Shown piece after piece: positions 15,530 to 23,572 of a stretch of DNA of 23,671 bases (within the stretch, counting starts at the first letter, position 1; each line of letters opens with the position of its first letter). The stretch covers positions 1 through 23,671 of the forward strand of contig JAVBTI010000169.1 in the NCBI GenBank assembly GCA_031556255.1. Direction: 5' to 3'. This DNA is from JAIRQX01 sp031556255 (GTDB lineage: Bacteria; Chrysiogenota; Deferribacteres; Deferribacterales; JAISNW01). The translations under genes and the position numbers were made by a program. The notes below the pieces were generated by a model. The model ran no database searches. It was not told the origin of the DNA and saw only the letters and a program-made list of their open reading frames with translations.

Positions 15530-16141
15530 ATGAAAATCAAAATGTTTTCCCGCTATTTCAGCGCCGTTGTATTTTATTCATGCGTGTTTACGTCGTTTTT
15601 TGACAACAGAATTTCATTGGTACTTTTGGTATGGCTACTGATGCCTGTTATATTCAGCTTTCTGGGATACGGCAGGCGGTGGTGCGGGATCGGCTGCCCT
15701 CAGGGAATTTTTTATGATGATTATATCGGCAGAATCATTTCCGACAAAGTCTCGCCTAAAGTTTTTTCTAATGTTTTTTTACGGTGCGGTTTGGTTATTG
15801 TGCTGATAGCAATGCTGGCCGCTGGGGTTTATAAAAGCTTTTCCGAGCCGTGGGCTGTCGGCAGATATGCATTTATAATCGTGACTGCTATCTGTATGTG
15901 TTCCCTCATATTAACTTTTCAATTTTCAAAGCGAACATGGTGCCATGTTTGCCCCGTGGGGTCGCTGGCGGCCGCGGTTTCGGTTGTTGTCGGGAAAAAA
16001 TACGGTATTGAATGCAGCGGGCATAAATTTTCCGCCGGTACAGTATGCCCTATGGGAGTTGATTCAAGGAAACACCCGGACTGCATACATTGCTGCGAAT
16101 GTTGCGACATACGCAGCCTGAAAGAGAGGTATAACATCTGA
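15530..16141 (+). CDS. NapH/NosR-like membrane 4Fe-4S protein
   Basis: A 203-residue membrane protein with about four helices (about 10-29, 30-47, 84-104 and 112-134). Short cysteine loops at the membrane face are CGIGCPQG (Cys52, Cys56) and WCHVCPVGSL (Cys138, Cys141), the Fer4_5 pattern of NapH, NosR and CcoG/RdxA relatives. The C-terminus carries Cys162, Cys173-Pro, Cys185, Cys188, Cys189, Cys191 and Cys192, a ferredoxin-like set in which the Cys-Pro comes before the CxxCxxC run. Role is likely electron transfer from quinol or flavoprotein to a periplasmic or membrane partner. The start ATG 15530 has only a weak ribosome site. No nap, nos or cytochrome genes are adjacent, so the partner is unknown. 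Confidence 0.78.
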   Translation: MKIKMFSRYFSAVVFYSCVFTSFFDNRISLVLLVWLLMPVIFSFLGYGRRWCGIGCPQGIFYDDYIGRIISDKVSPKVFSNVFLRCGLVIVLIAMLAAGVYKSFSEPWAVGRYAFIIVTAICMCSLILTFQFSKRTWCHVCPVGSLAAAVSVVVGKKYGIECSGHKFSAGTVCPMGVDSRKHPDCIHCCECCDIRSLKERYNI

Positions 16142-16149
16142 GCCCGGCT

Positions 16150-16169
16150 CCCCGGATCGGTGTCCGGGG
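16150..16169. other. GC-rich hairpin between convergent genes
   Basis: CCCCGGA (16150-16156) and TCCGGGG (16163-16169) form a perfect 7-bp stem with loop TCGGTG, about ten bases after the 4Fe-4S gene stop. It lacks a T-run, so it may be a weak terminator or an mRNA 3' stabiliser. Confidence 0.45.
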
Positions 16170-16257
16170 CAGGCCTGACCGGGGTGATGCGCGGAGTTGG
16201 TGCCATTTTGCGCGATACGGCGTGGAAAAAAATGAATTAATGAGTCCTGAACCCAAT

Positions 16258-17199
16258 TTATTTTTGTATGTAATCGGGTATTTTCAGCCCCAAACTTTTT
16301 ACCAGAGGCCGGTTGACGTAGCTGGCCAGCTCGCTGGGTTCATTCATAAGTTTGACGGGCATTTCCGAAGGCTTTTCTCCTGAAAGGAGCCGCGCAATCA
16401 GCCTCCCGGTGGCGCGGCCGGTCTGGTAATTATCTATTCCATACGCCACCGCCACACCGGCCTGTTCCGCGGAACTCGGGTCGGCACTTATCACAGGTAC
16501 TTTGTATTTCAGAGCTGTTGCGGTCACGCCGGTTAATGCGGCGACGACAGTGTTGTCGTTGCTGATGTAAATGGCGTCCACCCTTGGCGCGATCACTTCC
16601 GCGGCCTGTTTAACCTCCGCCGTGTTGGTCACCGCGCCCAGCACCAGTTCAATCCCCATTTCATCGCAGGCTTTTTGAGCCATATGCATCATGGTTATAC
16701 TGTTGGCTTCGCTGGGCGTATAGATATGGCCGATTTTTTTGACCGGAAGAAGTTCCGTGATAAGCTTAATCTGTTCTTTTACGGGCGCCATGTCAGATAC
16801 GCCGATGATATTGGTTTTTTCCGGTGCAAGTGTAGAGCGTAACCCCGCCCCTATGGGGTCGGTTACTCCGCTGAAAACCACCGTGCGGTCTTTTATCTGG
16901 TTGGCAATGGCCAGAGCGGTCGGGGTGGCGATACCTACGGCTATCGTGACATTTTCCGAACGAAATTTATTGGCTATGCTTGCGGCGGTGGACATTTCAC
17001 CGTTCGCGCTCTGTACATCGTATTTGATATTATCATATCCCTGATCTTTCAGTTCGTCCTGTATCCCTTTTTCAATAGCGTCCAGCGCCGGATGGGTTAT
17101 TATCTTGGCTATGCCCACAGTGACGGCAGGTTTGGTCTCTTTCCTGCATGCGGTGAATACCAGAAGGGCTGCACATAAAGAAATAATAATTTTTTTCAT
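16258..17199 (-). CDS. TrpX-like ABC transporter substrate-binding lipoprotein
   Basis: Periplasmic binding lipoprotein of the ABC_sub_bind family (TrpX/DUF534 type), reported in other bacteria to bind aromatic amino acids. A signal sequence ends in TAC (Cys18) for lipid attachment. Two periplasmic-binding lobes follow, with family features GIAKIITHPALDAI (about 27-40), VGIATPTALAIAN, VFSGVTDPIGAGL and KIGHIYTPSEANS, and the late ISADPSSAEQAGVAVAYGID. At 313 residues it has the typical length. ATG at 17197-17199 is preceded by AGGAGC. Binding proteins of this family usually sit next to a permease and an ATPase gene; none is present here, so it is an orphan. It has its own candidate promoter and a leader of about 160 bases. 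The ligand cannot be read from the sequence. Confidence 0.9.
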   Translation of the reverse strand: MKKIIISLCAALLVFTACRKETKPAVTVGIAKIITHPALDAIEKGIQDELKDQGYDNIKYDVQSANGEMSTAASIANKFRSENVTIAVGIATPTALAIANQIKDRTVVFSGVTDPIGAGLRSTLAPEKTNIIGVSDMAPVKEQIKLITELLPVKKIGHIYTPSEANSITMMHMAQKACDEMGIELVLGAVTNTAEVKQAAEVIAPRVDAIYISNDNTVVAALTGVTATALKYKVPVISADPSSAEQAGVAVAYGIDNYQTGRATGRLIARLLSGEKPSEMPVKLMNEPSELASYVNRPLVKSLGLKIPDYIQK

Positions 17200-17360
17200 G
17201 GTAAAAGCTCCTGTAATCGCATAAAACCGACGCGGTACGCGCCGTTGATTTCGCAGGGTTCAAGGCCTGCGGCCATGGATAGAAATATTACAGGGCGGAC
17301 GCCCATGCATGGCGGAAAGAGGAAAACATTTTGTATGGTAGGTAATTCAACGTTTTCATG
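17200..17360 (-). promoter_or_regulatory. Leader region of the binding-protein gene with small hairpins
   Basis: If transcription starts near 17359, the mRNA has an untranslated leader of about 160 bases. On the minus strand it can form CGCAGG-CCTTGAAC-CCTGCG (17252-17271), GGCGCG-TAC-CGCGTC (about 17229-17243), and a GGGC-GTCC-GCCC element near 17293-17304. I see no match to a known riboswitch or T-box. It could be a regulatory leader, but evidence is limited to the hairpins. Confidence 0.3.
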
Positions 17361-17365
17361 GGTGT

Positions 17366-17394
17366 AAAGTAGTGGTTTTCACAGATATTGTCAA
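17366..17394 (-). promoter_or_regulatory. Candidate promoter of the binding-protein gene
   Basis: On the minus strand a perfect TTGACA (17389-17394) is followed by 17 bases and TACTTT (17366-17371). It lies just past the dxs stop codon, so the binding-protein gene is probably transcribed separately from the xseB-ispA-dxs operon. Confidence 0.5.
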
Positions 17395-17400
17395 TGTTTT

Positions 17401-19272
17401 TTACCTCAGGGTTTGTAGAAACATCTCCCATGCGTGTTCCGCCGTAAGGCCGCATAGTTCACGAAGCTGGGCAATACTGCCGTGAGTCGTGAATTCATCC
17501 GGCAGGGCGAGAACATGGACACCGGTTCCCGGGCTTTTTTTACACATCATGATCTCTATCATTTCGCCGGTTCCGCCTGTTCGAACCCCTTCTTCGAATG
17601 TGAATACGGCTTTTTTCCCGGCCAGGAGCGACATAAGCCGTTCATTGTTCAATGGATGCGCGAACCTGAGGTTTATGAGGGACGATTCGTATCCGTTTTC
17701 ATCCAGTTTCTTCCAGAATTTCCATGCTTCGCAGAAAATATGCCCTGCGGAAACGATGGCATAATCTTTCCCGTCGTATATCACTTCAGGTTCTCCCGCC
17801 TCCACAGGAATAAAAGGCAGGCCTTCAGGGGTATCGGCAGCGCCTCTGGCATACCGGATAGCCACAGGGCCGTTCCAGTTCAGGGAAAGTTCCAGCATGG
17901 CTTCCAGCTCGGAATAATCTTTTGGCAGGAATATAGCCATATTCGGTATTATGCGCAGGAAGCTGACATCGAAAACGCCGTGGTGAGTGGGGCCATCCTG
18001 TCCCACCAGCCCGCCCCTGTCCACGCATATGCGTACAGGCAGGTTTTGCAAAGCCACATCGTGTATTATCTGATCAAAAGCCCTTTGAAGGAAGGTCGAA
18101 TAGACCGCCATATACGGTTTTGCGCCTGCCGCCGCAAGCCCGGCCGCGAAGGTCATTGCATGCTGCTCGGTTATACCGGTGTCAAAAAAACGTTTCGGAA
18201 ACTGTGCCGCGAACTTGTTCAGCCCTGTGCCGTCTTTCATGGCCGCGGTTATGGCGACCACCCTGTCGTCTTTTTCCGCAAGCGATGTCAGTTTTTCTCC
18301 GAAGGTCTGTGTCCAGCTTTTGCCGTTTTCAAATTTTTTCGGTTTACCCGTTTCTTTATCGAAAGAGGCTATACCGTGGAAGCTGTCCGGGTGCTCCTCT
18401 GCGGGCTCATACCCTTTGCCTTTCACCGTGACCACATGAATCAGTACGGGGCCTTCATATGCGAAGGCTGTATTCAGCGCCTTTTCAATCTCTTTTATTT
18501 TATGGCCGTGTATGGGGCCGATATACCGGAGGCCGAGTTCTTCAAACAGGATGCCGGGGGTGAAAAAGGAAAGCATGCCTTCTTCAAATTTGCGTGCGAG
18601 TTGACGCAGCCGCCGCCCGGGAATTGCATCCAGCAGTTTGCGTATATCTTTCCGGACAGATGTGGCGAGTTCTCCGGTGACCATCCTGGAAAGGGATGCC
18701 GAAAGGGCGCCCACATTTTTATTGATGGACATTTCATTATCGTTCAGTATCACCACCATCGGTTTATGTGTGGCGCCCAGGTGGTTGAGAGCTTCAAAAG
18801 CCATCCCTCCCCCCAGTGCGCCGTCTCCGATCACTGAGATAACTTTGCGCTTGAGCCCTGCGATTTCGTCGGCGCAGGCTATTCCCATCCCCGCGGATAT
18901 GGATGTGCTGGAATGGCCTGTGCCGAAAGCATCATAAGGGCTTTCGGTTATTTTGGTAAATCCGCTTATCCCGCCGTATGTACGAAGGGTGTGGATTTTA
19001 TCCAATCTGTCTGTTAACACTTTATAGGGATAGCTTTGGTGGCTGACGTCCCAAATGATCCTGTCTTCGAGAGGATCACAGATGCGAAGGAGGGCGATGG
19101 TAAGCTCCACTACCCCGAGGCTCGGGGCGAGATGCCCTCCGGTTTTTGAGACAGCATCAATGATAACTTCTCTTGTTTCAGATGCGAGCTGTTCCAGTTC
19201 GTCATACGACAGCTTTTTAATATCCGCGGGTAAATCCAGGCTTTCAAGCAGCGGATATTTTGTTTTCCTCAT
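17401..19272 (-). CDS. dxs: 1-deoxy-D-xylulose-5-phosphate synthase
   Basis: Thiamine-diphosphate enzyme that condenses pyruvate with glyceraldehyde-3-phosphate, the entry step of the MEP isoprenoid pathway. At 623 residues it is full length. Seen in order: SKTGGHLAPSLG (His47 and its neighbours), GHSSTSISAGMG, the diphosphate-binding GDGALGGG (Gly149-Asp150), NDNEMSI, and the catalytic glutamate Glu369 in GITEQHAMTFAAGLA. Then come the pyrimidine-domain DRGGLVGQDGPTHHG and the transketolase C-terminal domain. The ATG directly follows the TAG of ispA with no gap. Third gene of xseB-ispA-dxs, an arrangement common in proteobacteria and related phyla. Confidence 0.98.
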   Translation of the reverse strand: MRKTKYPLLESLDLPADIKKLSYDELEQLASETREVIIDAVSKTGGHLAPSLGVVELTIALLRICDPLEDRIIWDVSHQSYPYKVLTDRLDKIHTLRTYGGISGFTKITESPYDAFGTGHSSTSISAGMGIACADEIAGLKRKVISVIGDGALGGGMAFEALNHLGATHKPMVVILNDNEMSINKNVGALSASLSRMVTGELATSVRKDIRKLLDAIPGRRLRQLARKFEEGMLSFFTPGILFEELGLRYIGPIHGHKIKEIEKALNTAFAYEGPVLIHVVTVKGKGYEPAEEHPDSFHGIASFDKETGKPKKFENGKSWTQTFGEKLTSLAEKDDRVVAITAAMKDGTGLNKFAAQFPKRFFDTGITEQHAMTFAAGLAAAGAKPYMAVYSTFLQRAFDQIIHDVALQNLPVRICVDRGGLVGQDGPTHHGVFDVSFLRIIPNMAIFLPKDYSELEAMLELSLNWNGPVAIRYARGAADTPEGLPFIPVEAGEPEVIYDGKDYAIVSAGHIFCEAWKFWKKLDENGYESSLINLRFAHPLNNERLMSLLAGKKAVFTFEEGVRTGGTGEMIEIMMCKKSPGTGVHVLALPDEFTTHGSIAQLRELCGLTAEHAWEMFLQTLR

Positions 19273-20184
19273 CTATTTACTCCTGTGTGCGATGAACCCT
19301 GCCAGTGAACGCAGCGGTTCCGCTTCATCCCCGAATGGCGATAACAGCAAAACCGCTTCATTTATGAGTTCATCAGCTTTCTGCCTCGAAAACTCCGGGC
19401 CAAAGGCTTTGGGGTATGTGAGTTTATTTGCCTTTTCGTCACTCCCTGCGGTTTTGCCCAATTCCGATGTAGTGGATGTGATATCCAATATATCATCAAT
19501 AATCTGAAAAGCCAGTCCGATTTTTTGACCGTACGATTCCATGCGTTCCGCATTTTCCGGGCCCGCTGTGGCCAGTATCGCGCCTATTTTGGCGCAGGCG
19601 GCGATGAAATCGGCTGTTTTATGTGTATGCACGTACTCCACCAGCTCTTTATCCGGAGTGTCGCCGTGGGCGTTTATGTCTGCGTATTGCCCGGCCACCA
19701 TCCCGTCGGGGCCGACAGCCCGGGCCAGCACGAAAGCGGCGGCGCAGCTTATATTGATTGGTATACTGCTGTGCAGACTGTGGTTCATAAAAATTTCAAA
19801 AGCTTTTGTCAGAAGACCGTCACCCGCGAGTATAGCGGTTGCTTCGCCGTAGGCTTTATGGTTGGTGGGCTTGCCGCGGCGCAGATCGTCGTTGTCCATT
19901 CCGGGCAGGTCGTCATGTATTAGAGAGTACGTGTGTATCATCTCAACCGCTGCCGCATATGCAAGTGCGGGGTGGTCGGCATTGAGGGGCGCCTTCCTGA
20001 AAAGGTTATAGCTCATGATAAGCAGGGCGGGGCGCACCCGTTTCCCTCCGGCGTTCAAACTATATTTCATCGAATCGTAAAGTCTTTGGGAGTGTGGCTT
20101 GTCGGCGGCGATGAAGTTTTGTGCCGCCCATTCTTCTACCAGTCCGCTTACAGTTGATAAGTAGCCGTTCAGATCAAAATTCAT
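19273..20184 (-). CDS. ispA: Farnesyl diphosphate synthase
   Basis: Condenses IPP with DMAPP and then geranyl diphosphate to make farnesyl diphosphate for quinones, undecaprenyl carrier and other lipids. The 303 residues match bacterial FPP synthases. Motifs are GGKRVRP (46-52), the first Asp-rich motif with the two-residue bacterial insertion, DDLPGMD (91-97), followed by DDLRRGKPT, and the second motif IIDDILD (228-234). The residue five before the first motif is Tyr86, which restricts chain length, in contrast to Ala80 in the synthase at 6193. ATG (20182-20184) overlaps the TGA of xseB by four bases; dxs starts immediately after its stop. Geranylgeranyl synthesis cannot be excluded from sequence alone. 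Confidence 0.95.
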   Translation of the reverse strand: MNFDLNGYLSTVSGLVEEWAAQNFIAADKPHSQRLYDSMKYSLNAGGKRVRPALLIMSYNLFRKAPLNADHPALAYAAAVEMIHTYSLIHDDLPGMDNDDLRRGKPTNHKAYGEATAILAGDGLLTKAFEIFMNHSLHSSIPINISCAAAFVLARAVGPDGMVAGQYADINAHGDTPDKELVEYVHTHKTADFIAACAKIGAILATAGPENAERMESYGQKIGLAFQIIDDILDITSTTSELGKTAGSDEKANKLTYPKAFGPEFSRQKADELINEAVLLLSPFGDEAEPLRSLAGFIAHRSK

Positions 20185-20414
20185 AAATCAGTCTCCGCCT
20201 TTTCTGTGACTAAGGTTCCGTCTTCGTTCTCCGCAAGCACTTTCCGCACCTCCATGTCAAGACGGTCAAGTTCCGATTTACACTCTTTGGAGAGTACCAT
20301 CCCTTCTTTGAAGAGGCTGATGATTTCATTTAAAGGCCTGTTGGAAGATTCCATTTGGGTTACAATTTCTTCCAGACGTTTCAGTTTTTCTTCAAAATTT
20401 TTATCTTTTGTCAT
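20181..20414 (-). CDS. xseB: Exodeoxyribonuclease VII small subunit
   Basis: Small subunit of the XseA/XseB nuclease that degrades single-stranded DNA from either end. At 77 residues it has the usual size, almost entirely two helices, with the family signature FEEKLKRLEEIVTQME (8-23), then NRPLNEIISLFKEGM and a cluster of Lys/Glu near the end. ATG at 20412-20414 lacks a strong ribosome site. First gene of xseB-ispA-dxs; xseA is not in the window, which is common. Confidence 0.93.
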   Translation of the reverse strand: MTKDKNFEEKLKRLEEIVTQMESSNRPLNEIISLFKEGMVLSKECKSELDRLDMEVRKVLAENEDGTLVTEKAETDL

Positions 20415-20450
20415 TATTTCAGCTCGCAGAATAAATTAAATCACTTATCG

Positions 20451-20479
20451 AATTTATATTAAGTGCGCGGTGATTTCAA
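20451..20479 (-). promoter_or_regulatory. Candidate promoter of xseB-ispA-dxs
   Basis: On the minus strand TTGAAA (20474-20479), then 17 bases, then TAAATT (20451-20456), about 37 bases ahead of the xseB start. Confidence 0.42.
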
Positions 20480-20496
20480 CAGCTTATATGAAAATG

Positions 20497-20525
20497 ATGA
20501 AATATCCCGCGATTAGTTGTATAGT
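20497..20525 (+). promoter_or_regulatory. Candidate promoter of the MFP-ABC exporter operon
   Basis: ATGAAA (20497-20502), 17 bases, then TATAGT (20520-20525), 34 bases ahead of the ATG at 20559. The -10 is good and the -35 weak. It diverges from the xseB promoter about 20 bases away. Confidence 0.35.
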
Positions 20526-20558
20526 ATGTCATAGGTAGGTCCCAACAGGCGGGGTATT

Positions 20559-21491
20559 ATGCAAACAAGTCTTATATTTTTTCTGGTGCTTTTTCTTGCC
20601 GGCTGCGGTGCGGAGAAACGTGACAGCTTTCAGGGATATGTGGAGGGCGATTTTATCTCCGCAGCACCTCTTTTTGCGGGAAGACTGGAACAGCTCAAGG
20701 TGGACAGGGGGGACAATATCACAGCCGGGGATCTGCTGTTTACCCTTGACGACAGGAATGAAAAGATCGCCCTGGTACAGGCGAATAGAAGGCTTGAGAG
20801 CGCTGAGGCCAGGCTGGGCGATGCCTTGAGCGGAAGGCGTCCGCAGGAAATCGGCGTTATAAAGTCACAGCTTGCCAAAGCGGAGGCCCAGGCCTTGCGC
20901 TCGCGCCAACAACTGGAAAGGGACAGGGCGCTGTACGACAATAACACTATCACAAAAGCCAGGCTGGACGAGAGCATTGCCATGGCGGGCGCTGACGCGG
21001 CGGTAGTCAGGCAGATGAGGGCCGAGCTTGAAGTAGCGCACCTTCCGGCGCGGGAGGACGCTATTAAGGCGCTGCGTGCCGATGCGGAGGCGGCCGGGGC
21101 CGCGGTGGAGCAGGCTCAGTGGAATCTTGAACAGAGGTTTGTACATGCTCCCCAGGGTGGACGTGTGTACGAAGTAATCTACAGGAAAGGCGAACTGGTG
21201 CCTGCCGGGGCACCTGTGCTGCGTTTTCTGCCGCCGGAAAATATCAAGATCCGCTTTTTTGTATCTGAATCCGCCATGAAGCGGATCTCATACGGGCGCG
21301 AGGTGATTGTTACCGCCGGGGACAGAAAGATAAAAGCGAGAGTGACTTATGTGTCCGAAGAGGCGGAATACACGCCGCCCGTGATATACAGCAATGAGAC
21401 CAAACATAAGCTGATTTTCATGGCGGAGGCTGTTCCCGCGGAGCCGGGGCTGCTCCTGGTGGGACAGCCGGTATCGGTGATGCTGCAATGA
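20559..21491 (+). CDS. HlyD-type membrane fusion lipoprotein (YbhG-like)
   Basis: Periplasmic adaptor of an ABC exporter. The signal sequence ends in a perfect lipobox LAGC (13-16), so the protein is lipid-anchored. It then has the half-lipoyl domain (GYVEGDFISAAPLFAGRL), an alpha-helical coiled-coil hairpin rich in Ala/Arg/Glu (about 65-185), the second lipoyl half (VHAPQGGRVYEVIYRKGELV), and a beta-barrel domain. The 310 residues match YbhG/YhiI. ATG 20559 with GGGG eight bases upstream. Its TGA overlaps the ATPase ATG by four bases. No TolC-type outer membrane factor is in view. Substrate unknown; relatives are linked to export of drugs or cationic compounds. Confidence 0.92.
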   Translation: MQTSLIFFLVLFLAGCGAEKRDSFQGYVEGDFISAAPLFAGRLEQLKVDRGDNITAGDLLFTLDDRNEKIALVQANRRLESAEARLGDALSGRRPQEIGVIKSQLAKAEAQALRSRQQLERDRALYDNNTITKARLDESIAMAGADAAVVRQMRAELEVAHLPAREDAIKALRADAEAAGAAVEQAQWNLEQRFVHAPQGGRVYEVIYRKGELVPAGAPVLRFLPPENIKIRFFVSESAMKRISYGREVIVTAGDRKIKARVTYVSEEAEYTPPVIYSNETKHKLIFMAEAVPAEPGLLLVGQPVSVMLQ

Positions 21492-22399
21492 ACGTTGTGG
21501 ATGTGAGAGGACTCAACAAATATTTCGGCCGGCGTCACGTTGTGAAAGACCTGACCATGCAGGTTAAAAAGGGTGAAATATTCGGCTTTCTGGGGCCGAA
21601 CGGCAGCGGCAAAACCACCTCCATACGGATGATGTGCGGTCTTCTCCGCCCGGATTCCGGCAGCGGCGAATGTCTGGGTTACGATATCATAAAAGACAGC
21701 TATAATATAAAGAAAAATGTAGGCTATATGACCCAGCGGTTCTCCTACTGGGGAGACCTGACTATCAGAGAGAACCTGAATTTTGTCGCACGTATGTATA
21801 ATATAGGCGATAAAAGGGCAGTAGACGCCGCTTTGGAGGAGCTGAAGCTGTCCTCCAGAGCCAATCAGCTTGCGGAAACGTTGTCCGGCGGCTGGAAACA
21901 GCGTCTCGCGCTTGCCGCCTGCATGCTGCATAAACCGAAACTGTTGCTGCTTGACGAACCCACCGCCGGCGTGGATCCTTCCGCCCGCGGGGAGTTCTGG
22001 GAAGAGCTTCACAGGCTGGCTGCGTCCGGGATATCCGTCCTTGTCAGCACGCACTATATGGATGAGGCGGAAAGATGCCATAAGCTTGCGTATATTGCTT
22101 ACGGCGAACTGCTCGCGCAGGGCACCCAGGCGGAGATCCTGAATCTGCACACTTTATTCACATGGAATATGCACGGTGAGCGGGCCGGGAACTATATCGG
22201 CAAGATCGGCGGGATGCCCGGGGTGGAACAGGCCTCCCTTTTCGGAAACACGCTGCATGTAACCGGCGGCGGCAGGGAGCTTCTCGCCGCCACTGTGAAA
22301 CGCGCGGCGGAGGAGTTCGGGCTGGAAGCTGAGGAAGGCACCACCCGGCTTGAGGATATTTTCATCTATTTGATGCAGAATACTAAGAACAGGCAATGA
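21488..22399 (+). CDS. ABC exporter ATPase
   Basis: Cytoplasmic nucleotide-binding subunit driving the exporter. One ABC domain contains Walker A GPNGSGKTT (36-44), Q-loop in MTQRFSYWGDL, signature LSGGWKQRL (132-140, Trp in place of the more usual Gln), Walker B LLLLDEPTAGVDP (152-164), and H-loop STHYMDEAE (His189). A C-terminal extension of about 100 residues is typical of the DrrA/YbhF group. YbhF and RbbA have two ABC domains; this protein has one, so it should work as a dimer. Overlaps its neighbours by four bases on both sides (ATGA), so the three genes form one coupled operon. Confidence 0.95.
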   Translation: MNVVDVRGLNKYFGRRHVVKDLTMQVKKGEIFGFLGPNGSGKTTSIRMMCGLLRPDSGSGECLGYDIIKDSYNIKKNVGYMTQRFSYWGDLTIRENLNFVARMYNIGDKRAVDAALEELKLSSRANQLAETLSGGWKQRLALAACMLHKPKLLLLDEPTAGVDPSARGEFWEELHRLAASGISVLVSTHYMDEAERCHKLAYIAYGELLAQGTQAEILNLHTLFTWNMHGERAGNYIGKIGGMPGVEQASLFGNTLHVTGGGRELLAATVKRAAEEFGLEAEEGTTRLEDIFIYLMQNTKNRQ

Positions 22400-23511
22400 C
22401 TATGAAATCGCTTGCCAGATTGCGGGGAATACTGATCAAAGAACTGCTCCAGCTCGGAAGGGAACGGCTGACTTTTGGTATGGTGGTGCTGCAGCCGGTA
22501 GTGATGCTCCTTCTTTTTGGCTATGCTATAAACAACGATCCTAAAAATATGCCCACGATTATAATCGGCGGCGGGCAGAGCGAATATACCCGTGCTTTTG
22601 TGGCGGGGATGGAAAACAGCGGTTATTTTGAAATCCTTGAAGAGTACCCTGACGAAAAAAGTGCCGCAACGGCTTTAGCTCAGAATAAAGCGCAGTTTGT
22701 CCTGACGATACCCACTGATTTCACAGTAAGACTGCTGCGCGGGGAGCGCCCGGATATGCTTTTGGAGTCCGACGCAAGTGATCCGACTTCCGGCGGCGCG
22801 GCGCTGGCGGCTATATCGGGGCTCATTCAATCCGCGGCGGCAAAAACCGGACTGGCGCCGGTTCCCCCGCCTTTCTGTGTCGCTGTGCACAATATGTTCA
22901 ACCCGGAAAAGATCACTTCCTACAGTCTGGTGCCGGGGCTTATAGGGGTAATCCTTACTATAACGCTTGTTATGATGACGGCTTTATCCATGACCAGGGA
23001 ACGGGAACGTGGCACGATGGAAAACCTGCTTTCGATGCCCGTCAGGCCGGTTGAAGTGATTGCGGGTAAGATAGTGCCTTACATTTTCATAGGTATGCTG
23101 CAGGTGGCGCTGATTTTAACCGTGGCGAAACTTTTATTCAAAGTGCCTTTTTTCGGTTCGCCTGGGGCGGCGGCGTTCTGCATATTGCTGTTCGAGACAG
23201 CGGTGCTGGCGGTGGGTATAACCATCTCGTCCGTCGCAAAAAGCCAGCTTCAGGCCATGCAGATGACCATATTTTTCTTCCTTCCCAATATGCTCCTGTC
23301 GGGGTTTATGTTCCCTTTCCGGGGGATGCCCGGATGGGCTCAGGTTGTCGGTTCTTTCCTGCCGTTGACATATTTTAACCGCCTGATCCGCGGGGTGCTG
23401 CTGAAGGGGTCCACAGTGGCCGGAATGTGGCCCAACATATGGCCGCTGTTGATATTCATAGGGATTATGGTGTTTGTTGCCGTCAAGTTTTACCGCAAAA
23501 CACTGGACTGA
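22396..23511 (+). CDS. ABC-2 type permease
   Basis: Membrane subunit of the exporter, 371 residues, YbhR/YhhJ-like (ABC2_membrane_3). One N-terminal helix (about 28-45) is followed by a periplasmic domain (about 46-170) and then five helices, with the conserved cytoplasmic loop TRERERGTMENLLSMPVRPVEVIAGK between the first two of these. The late segment LLSGFMFPFRGMPGWAQ is typical of the family. Two starts are possible: ATG 22396 overlapping the ATPase stop, or ATG 22402 giving MKSLARL. YbhGFSR-type systems have two permeases; only one is present before the IS1-like gene, so it must work as a homodimer, or a second gene has been lost or displaced. Confidence 0.94.
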   Translation: MTMKSLARLRGILIKELLQLGRERLTFGMVVLQPVVMLLLFGYAINNDPKNMPTIIIGGGQSEYTRAFVAGMENSGYFEILEEYPDEKSAATALAQNKAQFVLTIPTDFTVRLLRGERPDMLLESDASDPTSGGAALAAISGLIQSAAAKTGLAPVPPPFCVAVHNMFNPEKITSYSLVPGLIGVILTITLVMMTALSMTRERERGTMENLLSMPVRPVEVIAGKIVPYIFIGMLQVALILTVAKLLFKVPFFGSPGAAAFCILLFETAVLAVGITISSVAKSQLQAMQMTIFFFLPNMLLSGFMFPFRGMPGWAQVVGSFLPLTYFNRLIRGVLLKGSTVAGMWPNIWPLLIFIGIMVFVAVKFYRKTLD

Positions 23512-23536
23512 TTTCTTCATCTTTCAAAACCGGGAG

Positions 23537-23565
23537 TGGACAAACGGCACAGATTGTGATAAAAT
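23537..23565 (+). promoter_or_regulatory. Candidate promoter of the IS1-like transposase gene
   Basis: TGGACA (23537-23542) and TAAAAT (23560-23565) are separated by 17 bases, eight bases before the start codon. If this is an insertion sequence, its left end should lie at or just upstream of this promoter, near 23530. Confidence 0.5.
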
Positions 23566-23572
23566 CTTATTC

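Noticed and set aside
17252..17304. Another GGA-loop hairpin array
   Set aside because: Hairpins exist on the minus strand, but their loops are not ANGGAY hexaloops; the ATGGAT at 17275-17280 on the plus strand has no pairing arms.
17482..18837. Long open frame on the plus strand opposite dxs
   Set aside because: Shadow of the conserved dxs coding sequence in another frame, with no family resemblance.
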